A stretch of 64,000 nucleotides of DNA from Fuerstiella sp. GTDB lineage: Bacteria > Planctomycetota > Planctomycetia > Planctomycetales > Planctomycetaceae. Under the pieces are notes generated by a model, which saw nothing but the letters and a program-made list of their open reading frames with translations, was not told the DNA's origin and made no database searches. Within the stretch, counting starts at the first letter, position 1; the number at the start of each line of letters is the position of its first letter. Positions 48,705 through 58,593 of this stretch are shown piece after piece. The position numbers and the translations under genes are program-made. The stretch lies in the NCBI GenBank assembly GCA_029245955.1, contig JAQWOH010000040.1, positions 124,001 to 188,000 on the forward strand. The letters run 5' to 3'.

Positions 48705-50891
48705 ATGCGGTGGATCTCTCTTTCATGCCTTGTGTTCTGTGCCGTCGACTCAGTATCCGCAAAGGACAAGCCGGACATTCTGCTGATCATGGCCGACGAC
48801 ATCGGCGTCGAGGGTCTTGGCTGTTACGGAGGGATGTCTTACAGGACTCCTCACCTGGATCGAATGGCAGCTGAGGGACTGCGATTCCGCACGGCGTATT
48901 CGCAGCCATTGTGCACGCCCACCCGCGTGCAGATCATGACGGGACTTTACAATAATCGAAACTGGAAGTATTTCGGCATACTCGATCCGTCTGCCACGAC
49001 TTTCGGACATCAGATGAAAGCAGCCGGCTACGCCACGGGAATTTTCGGCAAATGGCAACTGCAGTCCTATGACCCGCCCGATCTGCCCAACGCGGCCGAT
49101 CGCCGAGGCACGGGCATGCATCCGAAAGACGCAGGCTTTGACGAATATGCTCTGTTTCATTCGCTGCACACAGAAGACAAAGGTTCGCGTTTTGCCAACC
49201 CCACGATGCTGCAAGGGGCAGCCGGTTCACCAGGCGAACTCAGGAATTATGCCGGCCGATATGGCGAAGATGTGTGGGTAGAGAAGATTGTTGACTTTTT
49301 TGACGACCATCGTAATGAGCCAACTTTCGTCTATTACCCAATGGCTCTGCCACATCGCCCATTCGAACCGACGCCGAACACACGGGGCTGGGACCCGAAG
49401 GACATTCCGGAAGAAGACGTAAAATTCATCACGGACATGGTCGAATACATGGATACGACTGTCGGCAGTCTGATGGCAGGGCTGCAGTCCAGAGGGCTTC
49501 GTGAGAACACTCTCGTGCTGTTCTACGCAGATAACGGCTTCCATCGGAAGGTATTTTCAGAACTGAAGGACGGCCGAACAATTCAGGGCGGCAAAGGCGA
49601 GCCACTGCAGACAGGAATCCACGTACCGTTAATCGCATCATGGCCAGGGCACATTCAGCCCGGAGTGTGCGATGACATCGTCGATGCGTCGGACTTTCTG
49701 CCCACACTGCTGGAAATCGGCGGTTCTGCACTGTCAGTCAACGATGTCACAGACGGAGTCAGTTTCGCGCCGCAGCTGTTCGGCAGAGCAGGGCGAACTC
49801 GTGAGTCTGCGTTCTTCTGGTACGACCCGCGACCGGGTTGGGACAAGGAACGATTTCACCGCAGCGTCTTTGCAGTGAACAGGAACTACAAACGATTTCG
49901 AGATGGTCGGCTGTTCCGTCTGACGGACCGACCACTCGAGGAGATCCCCGTGAATCTGCTGCACATGACGCCTGAAGACCAGTCGGCAGATAAGAAGCTG
50001 GCCACTGTGATAGACCACATGATGTCCGCTTCAGAGGAACCTCCGCTGGTGGACGCTCACGGCAAAGTGGAACACGACTTTTTCCTCGTGCCGGCCGACA
50101 GAAAAGAAACGGATCAGATCAACGCCGAACTGCTGGCAACCGGACATCAATTCTCGTACGGTGATTCAGACATCGAAGAACAGCGTCTGTGGATCTTTCC
50201 GCCGCTGGCTGTTCAACCTGGAGAACTTCGTCCCTGCGTATTCTTTATCCATGGCGGTGGCTGGGGCGGCAACCCCGCTGGTCTGGCGGCACAAAGCGTC
50301 TATCTGCAGCGACGCGGCTACGCGACCGTTTCCATCCATTTCCGACCGCCCAAAGGTGATCTTACGCCCAAGGACACACTGCGAGACGCCAGAAAAGCCT
50401 GGCGCTGGATTATCGAACACGGCCGCGAACATCACATCGACCCGGATCGAATCGTTGTGTCGGGAGGATCTGCCGGAGGTCATCTGTCACTGGCACTCAG
50501 CACCATATCACTGGAGGATGACCCGGTTGTCGAAAACCTGCCAAAAGGTTACGTACTGTTTAATCCGGTCATCGATCTGGTCGATGGCTGGACAGGCGGT
50601 CGTAAGAAATGTGAAACCGCCGGCATAACACCGCTGAGTTTCTCGCCGGCGCATCATGTTCGTGCCGGACTGCCGCCCACACTGATTCTCAGCGGCAGCG
50701 ATGATGGTCTCATTCCTCCTTCATTAATCCATGCGTTCCAGAAGCGAATGAAACAAGTAGGCAGCGAATGCGACTTCATCGAATATCCTGGCGCCGGTCA
50801 TGGCTTCTTCAACTACGGTCGTGAAGACAACAGGTATTTCCGTCTGACTATGCAGGCCTTCGAAAACTTCCTGGCAGAGCTGAAGCTGTAG
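48705..50891 (+). CDS. Sulfatase-esterase fusion protein
   Basis: 728 residues from ATG 48705 (AAAGG upstream), at a signal peptide (SLSCLVFCAVDSVSA). Residues about 20-430 are a sulfatase: PDILLIMADDIGVEGLGCYGG, formylglycine motif C-T-P-T-R with Cys70, GIFGKWQLQ, and VLFYADNGFHRK. Residues about 455-728 are a complete alpha/beta hydrolase of the hormone-sensitive-lipase-like kind: FFIHGGGWGG (His516), VVSGGSAGGHLSL with nucleophile Ser589, LILSGSDDGLIPP for the acid and PGAGHGFF for the base. One polypeptide could remove both sulfate and acyl groups from the same glycan. Both active sites look intact. An arylsulfatase gene follows after 98 bases. Confidence 0.9.
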   Translation: MRWISLSCLVFCAVDSVSAKDKPDILLIMADDIGVEGLGCYGGMSYRTPHLDRMAAEGLRFRTAYSQPLCTPTRVQIMTGLYNNRNWKYFGILDPSATTFGHQMKAAGYATGIFGKWQLQSYDPPDLPNAADRRGTGMHPKDAGFDEYALFHSLHTEDKGSRFANPTMLQGAAGSPGELRNYAGRYGEDVWVEKIVDFFDDHRNEPTFVYYPMALPHRPFEPTPNTRGWDPKDIPEEDVKFITDMVEYMDTTVGSLMAGLQSRGLRENTLVLFYADNGFHRKVFSELKDGRTIQGGKGEPLQTGIHVPLIASWPGHIQPGVCDDIVDASDFLPTLLEIGGSALSVNDVTDGVSFAPQLFGRAGRTRESAFFWYDPRPGWDKERFHRSVFAVNRNYKRFRDGRLFRLTDRPLEEIPVNLLHMTPEDQSADKKLATVIDHMMSASEEPPLVDAHGKVEHDFFLVPADRKETDQINAELLATGHQFSYGDSDIEEQRLWIFPPLAVQPGELRPCVFFIHGGGWGGNPAGLAAQSVYLQRRGYATVSIHFRPPKGDLTPKDTLRDARKAWRWIIEHGREHHIDPDRIVVSGGSAGGHLSLALSTISLEDDPVVENLPKGYVLFNPVIDLVDGWTGGRKKCETAGITPLSFSPAHHVRAGLPPTLILSGSDDGLIPPSLIHAFQKRMKQVGSECDFIEYPGAGHGFFNYGREDNRYFRLTMQAFENFLAELKL

Positions 50892-50989
50892 CAGATATGT
50901 GCCAACTGTTCGGCGTGCCGTTTGCCCCGTCAATGATTTCCGGGTGCGCCGACTCTGACAAAGTGTTTTTCCTGGACAGGATTTGAGAG

Positions 50990-52717
50990 ATGAAAATTCC
51001 GGCCCGCTTCGTGGTGCTCATCCTGACCCTCACCGAAACACTGAACGCGGCAGAGAAACCAAACATCGTGCTGATCATGGCCGATGACATGGGCTACTCC
51101 GACATCGGTTGCTATGGCAGTGAAATTCAGACTCCGGTACTGGACGAACTGGCTGCGAACGGAGTTCGGTTTACGCAGTTTTACAATACGTCACGCTGCT
51201 GTCCGACCCGAGCCGCACTACTGACCGGGTTGTATTCGCATCAGGCCGGCATCGGGTTAATGACTGGTGACCGTGGCTATAATGCATATCGCGGAGACCT
51301 GAACCGCAGCTGTGTCACCATCGCGGAAGCCCTTCGCCCCGCCGGGTACCACAATTATATGTCCGGTAAATGGCACGTCACTCGGCACACCGGACCCAAT
51401 GCAGACAATTCCAACTGGCCCCTGCAGCGAGGATTCGACCGCTTTTACGGAACGATCACCGGTGCAGGCAGCTTCTTCGATCCGGCTACACTCTGTCGCG
51501 GCAACACGTATATCACTCCCGTGAACGACTCCGAGTACCAGCCCGACAGCTTCTACTACACAGATGCGATAAGTGACAACGCGGCGAAGTACGTAGCGGA
51601 TCACTTTCGTGACCATAGCGACGAACCCTTCTTCCTGTACGTCGCCTACACCAGCGCCCACTGGCCGATGCATGCCCCCGCTGCCGAGATTGCCAAATAC
51701 AAAGGCGTCTATGACGGGGGTTATGGCCCCATGCGGGAGTCTCGTCTTCACAAGGCAATCGATCAGGGTGTAATCAGCGACAAGTGGCCGATGTCGGCAG
51801 GAGCCGTCAATTGGGAAACATTCGAGCACAAGGAATGGGATATTCGCTGTATGGAAGTCTATGCAGCGATGGTGGACCGGATGGATCAGGGCATCGGACG
51901 GGTTGTCCAGGCAGTCAGGAAGGCAAACGCGGTGGAGAATACGATTATCGTGTACCTGCAGGACAACGGTGGCTGCGCTGAAGGGTACGGACGCGCAGAC
52001 AATGAAGCGAAACGCAGCAAGTTCGACTTTAAGCCGTTTGGGCCGGATGACCTGCAGACAAAGATCTGGCCGCCAATGCAGACTCGCGACGGTCACTGGG
52101 TGCGAACGGGACCAAAGACCATGCCCGGGACAGAAGACACATTCGTGGCATATGGCACGGGATGGGCCAACGCGTCAAACACACCATTTCGCGGTTACAA
52201 ACACGACGGCTACGAAGGTGGCATCAGCACGCCATTGATTGTGCACTGGCCGACAGGAATCGCCCGGAGCCAACGTGGCAGAATCGTTGACGATCCGGCA
52301 CATCTGATTGATCTGATGCCTACCTTCCTGCACGCAGCCGGATCCCGGTACCCGACTGAATACCGGGATCATTCGATCCGGCCCATGGAAGGGGTCAGCC
52401 TTGATCCGGCGTTTTCCGGAAAACCCATTTCACGTCACGCAGCAATCGGATTTGAACATCATGGAAATCTTGCGTTGCGTCACGGCCGCTGGAAGATCGT
52501 ATCTGCATATCGCAGGGATCAACCCACACGCTGGGAACTTTATGACATGCACCTGGACCGCACTGAGCTCAACGACCTGGCGACTTCCAACCCCGCCAAA
52601 TTGAATGAGTTGATCGGCAAGTGGCAGTCCTGGGCAAATCACGTTGGTGTTCAGCAATGGCCGTTCGAACCGAAACGCGCGCCAAAGCAGAAGCGGAATC
52701 AAGCCCTGAAGCCATGA
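50990..52717 (+). CDS. Arylsulfatase
   Basis: 575 residues from ATG 50990. Signal peptide RFVVLILTLTETLNA. The sulfatase core is complete: NIVLIMADDMGYSDIGCYGSE (metal ligands), formylglycine motif C-C-P-T-R with Cys70 followed by AALLTGLYSHQAG, MSGKWHVTRH, YTSAHWPMHAP, VYLQDNGGCAEGY and a C-terminal sub-domain with KIVSAYRRDQPTRWELYDM. Its length and the GCYGSEIQTP and PLIVHWP segments fit the arylsulfatase A/atsA-type subfamily. Exported and in need of formylglycine generation. It sits between the sulfatase-esterase fusion and an SGNH esterase on the same strand. Confidence 0.92.
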   Translation: MKIPARFVVLILTLTETLNAAEKPNIVLIMADDMGYSDIGCYGSEIQTPVLDELAANGVRFTQFYNTSRCCPTRAALLTGLYSHQAGIGLMTGDRGYNAYRGDLNRSCVTIAEALRPAGYHNYMSGKWHVTRHTGPNADNSNWPLQRGFDRFYGTITGAGSFFDPATLCRGNTYITPVNDSEYQPDSFYYTDAISDNAAKYVADHFRDHSDEPFFLYVAYTSAHWPMHAPAAEIAKYKGVYDGGYGPMRESRLHKAIDQGVISDKWPMSAGAVNWETFEHKEWDIRCMEVYAAMVDRMDQGIGRVVQAVRKANAVENTIIVYLQDNGGCAEGYGRADNEAKRSKFDFKPFGPDDLQTKIWPPMQTRDGHWVRTGPKTMPGTEDTFVAYGTGWANASNTPFRGYKHDGYEGGISTPLIVHWPTGIARSQRGRIVDDPAHLIDLMPTFLHAAGSRYPTEYRDHSIRPMEGVSLDPAFSGKPISRHAAIGFEHHGNLALRHGRWKIVSAYRRDQPTRWELYDMHLDRTELNDLATSNPAKLNELIGKWQSWANHVGVQQWPFEPKRAPKQKRNQALKP

Positions 52718-53058
52718 GACAGGCAACATCGATACTTGCTGTGGCGTGCGGCATGACCGTTTACCCGGCAGCGCACAGCAAAGGCTTAGATCAGGTACGC
52801 GCGGGGAAATGCGGAAGAACCGGAGTACCCCAGCTCCGGATACGACCTGGTACTGCGGCCGGCAAGTCAACAAGTTCAGCCTGTCGTCCGGTCCGCTGGC
52901 AGCGTTGCGGACGACAGACTTTTGTTCTTGGGATGAAAGGACAAGAATGCACAGAAAGCAAACATGTTCCTGTTCATGACGAGATCGGGTTCGGACTTGC
53001 CAAACGGACCTTCTTAGAAAAACAGATCGATACAGACTTCACTAAGAAACCACGACCA
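52718..53058. other. Intergenic region before the SGNH esterase
   Basis: About 340 bases. An open frame continues upstream from the esterase start through this interval into the arylsulfatase, but its residues are unlike a signal or domain, so I treat it as non-coding. The esterase promoter or ribosome site must lie near 53050. Confidence 0.5.
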
Positions 53059-54267
53059 ATGCAAATGAAACAACTGATCGCTGCCTGCGTCCTTGGACTT
53101 TTCGGACAGAACGCAGAAGCAGAGCAGAAGCCACTTAAGGTCTTCATACTGGTTGGTCAGTCCAACATGCAGGGACATGCTCACGTACGCACTCTTGAAC
53201 ACATCGCCATGGACCCGAAAACGGCACCGCTGCTGCGGGAAATGCGGGATGACAACGGCGGTGCACGCGTCTGCAGGGACGTATGGATTTCGTATCTTTC
53301 CAGTAGTGGCGAGAAACGGGGACAACTGACCGCTGGATTCGGAGCCGACGAAAACAAGATCGGCCCCGAGCTGACTTTCGGTATTTACATGCAGAAGATG
53401 CTGAAAGAGCCGATCCTTATCATCAAAACGGCCTGGGGCGGGAAAAGCCTGCATACGGATTTCCGATCACCGAGCGCCGGACCATATCAATTCAATGACA
53501 CACAATTGGAAGGGTTCCGGAAACAGGATAAAGATATCGAAGCGATTAAAGCCGACCGGGCGAAAGCAACGGGGCATTACTACCGGCTGACGATCAATCA
53601 CGTAAAGACGGTGCTGGCGAATATCGATCGGGTGTATCCGGACTACGAATCTGATCAACGATATGAACTGGCCGGCCTGGTCTGGTTTCAGGGCTGGAAC
53701 GACATGGTGGATCGAGGTGTCTATCCCAGTCGAGACAAGCCGGGCGGCTATGACCAGTACAGTGAAACGCTGGCGTGTTTCATTCGAGACGTGCGGAAGG
53801 ATCTTTCTGCGCCCCTGCTTCCATTTGTGATCGGCGTAATGGGCGCCGGTGGTCCCATCGACAAGTATCTTCCGGAACAGCAGCGTTACGCGGGAATTCA
53901 TCACAATTTTCGCAATGCCATGGCAGCGCCGGCAGACCTGCCTGAATTCACAGGCAACGTCGCGACCGTCCTGACAGAAGACTACTGGGACATGCAGTTA
54001 GTGGATTTACGGGCAAGGGATGCGAAGGTCAAACGGAAGGCCAGGGAACTTCAATCAGGACGCAGGCTCAGTCGCGAGGATCAGCAGGCGGCTCAGGAAA
54101 AACTCCGGAATGAAGAATTCAGCGATCGCGAACTGGAGATTCTTAAAACGGGCGTTTCCAACGCTGAGTACCATTACCTGGGATCAGCCAAAATCATGGC
54201 TCAGATTGGCAAAGGATTCGCTGAGGCAATCACGCAGATGCAGGAAAAAAGAAGCACGCATCGCTGA
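53059..54267 (+). CDS. Sialate-O-acetylesterase-like SGNH hydrolase
   Basis: 402 residues from ATG 53059 at the signal peptide (KQLIAACVLGLFGQNAEA); ATG 53065 is also possible. The SGNH motif block I is FILVGQSNMQGHA with nucleophile Ser35. Block II/III features follow: ILIIKTAWGGKSL and LVWFQGWNDMVDRG. The His-containing block V is probably SNAEYHYLGSAKIM near the C-terminus. A helical insert with Lys/Arg/Glu (KVKRKARELQSGRRLSREDQ) precedes it and is unusual. These enzymes remove O-acetyl groups from sialic acids or plant/algal glycans in the periplasm. It stands in a sulfatase neighbourhood, which supports glycan deacetylation. Confidence 0.88.
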   Translation: MQMKQLIAACVLGLFGQNAEAEQKPLKVFILVGQSNMQGHAHVRTLEHIAMDPKTAPLLREMRDDNGGARVCRDVWISYLSSSGEKRGQLTAGFGADENKIGPELTFGIYMQKMLKEPILIIKTAWGGKSLHTDFRSPSAGPYQFNDTQLEGFRKQDKDIEAIKADRAKATGHYYRLTINHVKTVLANIDRVYPDYESDQRYELAGLVWFQGWNDMVDRGVYPSRDKPGGYDQYSETLACFIRDVRKDLSAPLLPFVIGVMGAGGPIDKYLPEQQRYAGIHHNFRNAMAAPADLPEFTGNVATVLTEDYWDMQLVDLRARDAKVKRKARELQSGRRLSREDQQAAQEKLRNEEFSDRELEILKTGVSNAEYHYLGSAKIMAQIGKGFAEAITQMQEKRSTHR

Positions 54268-54399
54268 TGCTGGCAAGAGACTGTTCTTAATCGTGTCGGT
54301 TGCCAATGCGTCGCCACGGTGGCGCTGACAGTCAACGAGCGACAGGGCTCATACGGTCTTGCTTACGAATCGCACAATTAATAATGATCGAATGTACTC

Positions 54400-57354
54400 A
54401 TGATCGTTTATCGACACTTCTTAATGCTGTCTCATATCGCGTCCCTCTTCCTGGGGTTCACGGTCCGACCAGCCAGCGGGGCCGCGACGTCTCCCAATTT
54501 TGTAGTGATCCTGACGGACGATCAGAGCTGGGTCGGTTCGTCGGTTCTTATCGATCCTGACGACGAACGATCACGAAGCGATTACTTTCACACTCCACAT
54601 ATCGAGCGTCTCGCAGAAATGGGAATGCGGTTCACGCAGGGATACGCACCGGCGCCTTTTTGTTGCCCTACACGTCGCAGTCTGCTGACTGGCCAGACAC
54701 CAGCTCGGCACATTTATCAAAAGGACCAGAAAAACTGGCCTTTAGAATACCGAAAACAGCTCAGTCTTCCTCGCATGCTGAAGGCAGCCAATCCGAATTA
54801 TCGAACAGCCCACTTCGGTAAGTGGGACATGCGAACCGACGAGGTCACGCCGGAACAGATGGGCTACGACGTCAGTGACGGCTACACCGGCAACGGCACG
54901 GGTGGGGGCAAGGGAAGTGGCGGTCCCGCCGCCAGCCACGATCCTAAACTTATCCTGGGCATCACCGACCGCACATGTGATTTTATGCAGACGCAGGCAA
55001 AATCCGGACATCCGTTTTTTGTTCAGGTCTCTCACTACGCTGTCCACCTGGACATTTTCTATCAAGAGCAGACGCTTGCGAATATACGCCAGCGTCCCAA
55101 AGGAAAGAAGCACACGATACCGGAGTTCGCCGCGATGACCGGCGATGTGGATGCCGGAATTGGCGTGCTGATCGACCGGATCAAGTCACTCGGACTGCAG
55201 GACAGCACCTACATCTTCTTTCTGTCAGATAACGGTGGCCGACTGACGATGCCCGGTCAGAAGGGCAAAGAGCAGCCTCGCAACCATCCACTGCGGAACG
55301 GCAAAGGCACGATGTACGAAGGCGGCATTCGTGTGCCGTTCATCGCGATCGGCCCGAATATTCTGCCCGGAAGTGTCAGCCGGACTCCCGTGACTGGTCT
55401 GGACATCTTTCCCACCATTGCCCGGCTGGCAAACTACCCGAATCCACTGCCGGAGACTCTCGACGGCGGCAGCATGGCGGAAGTTCTTTTTAACCGTGGA
55501 CAGGGTACCATTTCTCGCAATCAGCCGTTCCTGCTGTTTCACCATGCCGTCGATCGCACGCCGCAAACGGCGTTGATTCACGGAAACCACAAACTGGTCA
55601 AAACATGGAGAGAGAACCGACTGGAATTATTCGACCTGTCGACAAACCTCAGCGAAGTCCATGACCTGTCTGACGAACTGCCGGAGACGACCACCGAACT
55701 GCATTCCATGATGGTCAACTTTCTGGATAGCGTGAAAGCCGAGACACGCAGAACAGATGGCAGGAGCAAAGAAAAGACCAGGCCGCAGATTTCTCACAAA
55801 GCCCCGGCGTCCCTGCGGGACTCATTGAGCAGCGCTGCATCACGCCCCAACGTGCTGTTTCTTTCGATTGACGATTTGAACGACTGGGTTGGTGCGCTGG
55901 GTGGACATCCTCAGGCGCAGACCCCCAATCTGGACCGACTGATTGCGAACAGCGTCTTCTTCCGAAACGCCCACTGCGCTGCGGCCGTGTGTAGTGCTTC
56001 CCGGCATGCCCTGATGAGCGGACTGCGGCCTTCGACAACCGGTTGGTACACGAATGCATCGAAGAGCAGGAAGAGCTATGAAAAAGCTCTGGGAGACACC
56101 ATTCCGCTACCGACGCACTTCAAGCACAATGGCTATAAGACAATGGCCGCAGGGAAAGTGTTCCACAAGGGAACCAGCGATATCAAAGATTACGATTACT
56201 GGGATGAGTCCCGTCCAAAATACAGGTGGCCCAAAGAACTGGCCGAACGCGGCCATGGTTACGCGGGCGACAAAGGCGGGCACTTCTATCCCTTCCCCCG
56301 CGATGGTGGTGCGATCTACCAGAAATTTCAATCAGGCGTCGACGGCCAGTCCTTGTGCTGGGGAGCGCTCGAGAAGTCGGACATGCCCCCCGAAGGTATG
56401 CCCGACGAACAGATCGCAGCCTGGGCCGTGGAAAGACTCAGGCAGACACACGACAAGCCGTTCTTCCTTGCCGTCGGCCTGATTCGACCTCATGTACCGT
56501 TCACGGCGCCAAAAGAATTTTTCGACCTTTATCCGTCTGAGAACGTTGTCATACCGGACGTGCCCGACGATGAGATGGACGATATTCCGCTGCTGGGCAA
56601 GGCCATCGCCTACGGGACCATCAACGGCGGCGACCACAAGAATGTTCTCGACGTCGGCCCCGATTATTGGCGAGAAATGGTCCGCGCCTACCTGGCGTGC
56701 GTGTCGTTCGCAGATGCACAGGCGGGCAGGGTGCTGGACGCACTCGAAGACAGCCCTTACGCCGACAACACCATCATTGTTTTCTGGTCGGATCACGGTC
56801 AGCATTTGGGCGAGAAACGGCATTGGCGCAAGCAGGCCCTTTGGGAAGAAGCAACTCGTGTTCCCCTGGCAATCCGCTTGCCGAAGTCCTTCCATGGCGG
56901 TCAGATATGTGATCGAGCGGTGAGTCTGCTGGATATCTATCCGACACTGCTGGAACTCTGCAACCTGCGGGCTGTCAAAGGGCTTGAGGGAATAAGTTTG
57001 TTGCCGCAACTGGAAGATCCGTCCACCCGTCGCATTGAGCCCGCCATTTCCACATGGCATTACAGGAACCACGCCGCGCGCAGTCTTAACTTCCGATACA
57101 TCCGCTATCGAGACGGAACGGAGGAACTTTATGACCACCGATCCGATCCGAATGAACACCACAATCTTGCCGATGACCCCAAGCTCGCGAGAATCAAAGA
57201 GAAGCTCGGCGCTTACATGCCGACCGATGACGTCGTACCATCGTCGATGAGCGGCGGAGGCACAGACACGTTTGGTCGCAAGGTTGAAAGACTTCGCAGC
57301 GAGGGCGTTCCTGAATGGCTGGGGAAAGTCCCGAATTCGGTTCACATCAATTGA
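54400..57354 (+). CDS. Tandem double sulfatase fusion
   Basis: 984 residues from ATG 54400, with a signal peptide (LMLSHIASLFLGFTVRPASG; ATG 54424 is an alternative). Domain 1 (about 30-450) is a sulfatase with NFVVILTDDQSWVG, formylglycine motif C-C-P-T-R (Cys88), AHFGKWDMR and IFFLSDNGGR. A charged linker (about 450-485) follows. Domain 2 (about 488-984) is iduronate-2-sulfatase-like: NVLFLSIDDLNDWVGALGG, motif C-S-A-S-R (Cys531) in place of C-x-P-x-R, AAGKVFHKG, GLIRPHVPFTAP and IVFWSDHGQHLGEK. The Pro-to-Ala change is known among substrates of anaerobic sulfatase-maturating enzymes. No internal stop or frame break was found, so both domains should be made as one chain. Confidence 0.9.
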   Translation: MIVYRHFLMLSHIASLFLGFTVRPASGAATSPNFVVILTDDQSWVGSSVLIDPDDERSRSDYFHTPHIERLAEMGMRFTQGYAPAPFCCPTRRSLLTGQTPARHIYQKDQKNWPLEYRKQLSLPRMLKAANPNYRTAHFGKWDMRTDEVTPEQMGYDVSDGYTGNGTGGGKGSGGPAASHDPKLILGITDRTCDFMQTQAKSGHPFFVQVSHYAVHLDIFYQEQTLANIRQRPKGKKHTIPEFAAMTGDVDAGIGVLIDRIKSLGLQDSTYIFFLSDNGGRLTMPGQKGKEQPRNHPLRNGKGTMYEGGIRVPFIAIGPNILPGSVSRTPVTGLDIFPTIARLANYPNPLPETLDGGSMAEVLFNRGQGTISRNQPFLLFHHAVDRTPQTALIHGNHKLVKTWRENRLELFDLSTNLSEVHDLSDELPETTTELHSMMVNFLDSVKAETRRTDGRSKEKTRPQISHKAPASLRDSLSSAASRPNVLFLSIDDLNDWVGALGGHPQAQTPNLDRLIANSVFFRNAHCAAAVCSASRHALMSGLRPSTTGWYTNASKSRKSYEKALGDTIPLPTHFKHNGYKTMAAGKVFHKGTSDIKDYDYWDESRPKYRWPKELAERGHGYAGDKGGHFYPFPRDGGAIYQKFQSGVDGQSLCWGALEKSDMPPEGMPDEQIAAWAVERLRQTHDKPFFLAVGLIRPHVPFTAPKEFFDLYPSENVVIPDVPDDEMDDIPLLGKAIAYGTINGGDHKNVLDVGPDYWREMVRAYLACVSFADAQAGRVLDALEDSPYADNTIIVFWSDHGQHLGEKRHWRKQALWEEATRVPLAIRLPKSFHGGQICDRAVSLLDIYPTLLELCNLRAVKGLEGISLLPQLEDPSTRRIEPAISTWHYRNHAARSLNFRYIRYRDGTEELYDHRSDPNEHHNLADDPKLARIKEKLGAYMPTDDVVPSSMSGGGTDTFGRKVERLRSEGVPEWLGKVPNSVHIN

Positions 57355-57462
57355 CTCACAATGCAAACGATTCCGGACGTGAACGTCGCTCGTTGAAAGA
57401 CAATTCCGTCTCCGCGTCCCCCACCTCGTAAGCCGCCAGAAATTATCCTTAAAGGTCCAGGT

Positions 57463-58515
57463 ATGATCAGATCAACATCATGTTTGTCCATCTGCTGTCT
57501 GTTTGTCGTATGCCTTACTGATATTGCCATGGCACAGCGTTCATCCGTCGTCATCGGTGAATCGCTTGCGGACGTGGACGAGCCCAAACCGGGCAGGCTC
57601 GACATGCCCTTTGGAGTTGATTTCGACAAACAGGGCAACATGTATATTGTCGAGCTGACGGGCGGGCGAGTGCACAAACTGGATGCAGCCGGTCAGTTCA
57701 CGACAATTGCGGGCGACGGCAGCGAAGGATACACAGGTGACGGCGGCCCTGCCAAAGATGCCACGTTCAACGGCATGCACAACGTGGCGGTCACTCCCGC
57801 AGGTGATCTTTATATTGCGGACAGCTGGAACCACTGCATTCGCCGGATCGACGGTGAAACAGGAATCATCAGCACGATTGCCGGCACGGGCAAACCGGGC
57901 TTCAGCGGTGACAACGGACCAGCGGTTGAGGCGACGTTTAACTTTCTGATGTGCGTCTCGCTGAATTCAGACGATGACAAACTGTATGTGGCCGATCTGA
58001 AAAACCTGCGTATTCGCATGGTTGATCTGCGCACGGGCAACGTCAGCACCGTCGCCGGCAACGGTAAAAAGGGTGTTCCCACTGACGGCAGCAAAGCAGC
58101 GGAAAGCCCTCTGATAGATCCGCGCGCAGTAGCCGTCGATTCGAAAGACAACATCTACATCCTTGAGCGGGGCGGCCACGCTCTGCGCGTCGTAACACCG
58201 GACGGCAAAATTCGCACCGTCGCCGGAACAGGTAAAGCGGGCGGAGCCGATGGAGCCGCTCTGACGGCGGAGTTAAATTCCCCCAAACATGTCGCCATCG
58301 ACGCTGACGATAACGTCATTATTGCCGACGACCAGAATAAGCGAGTTCGTCTCTACGATCCGAACAATGGCAGCGTGACCAGTATTCTGGGCAGCGGTGT
58401 TAAGAAACCCAGACGCGGGCTGTTGCGTCCTCATGGCGTTTGCGTCCACGAGGACGGATCCATCTACGTGGTCGACACCGGACATCACCGCGTACTCCGC
58501 CTGCAGATTCGATGA
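57463..58515 (+). CDS. Secreted NHL-repeat protein
   Basis: 350 residues from ATG 57463 (AAAGG upstream), signal peptide (SICCLFVVCLTDIAMA). The mature part is a series of about five NHL-type beta-propeller blades. Each reads like PFGVDFDKQGNMYIVE, or VAVTPAGDLYIADSWNHCIRRI, followed by a TIAGTG or SVAGNG turn with GDGGPA-like loops. The last blade ends in GSIYVVDTGHHRVLRLQ, closing the propeller with a C-terminal strand. NHL propellers bind proteins or ligands rather than catalyse. Placed among sulfatases, a glycan-binding or scaffold role is possible but unproven. Confidence 0.88.
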   Translation: MIRSTSCLSICCLFVVCLTDIAMAQRSSVVIGESLADVDEPKPGRLDMPFGVDFDKQGNMYIVELTGGRVHKLDAAGQFTTIAGDGSEGYTGDGGPAKDATFNGMHNVAVTPAGDLYIADSWNHCIRRIDGETGIISTIAGTGKPGFSGDNGPAVEATFNFLMCVSLNSDDDKLYVADLKNLRIRMVDLRTGNVSTVAGNGKKGVPTDGSKAAESPLIDPRAVAVDSKDNIYILERGGHALRVVTPDGKIRTVAGTGKAGGADGAALTAELNSPKHVAIDADDNVIIADDQNKRVRLYDPNNGSVTSILGSGVKKPRRGLLRPHGVCVHEDGSIYVVDTGHHRVLRLQIR

Positions 58516-58593
58516 ACTCAGAAGGCGGATGGGACGTCCTGCAGCCAGGGAGTTCGATGCACGGGCCGGAAGTTGTTCTCGCCGCCGCGCTGC

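Noticed and set aside
52621..53058. Longer N-terminus for the SGNH esterase
   Set aside because: The extension overlaps the arylsulfatase end and would bury the clear signal peptide starting at 53059.
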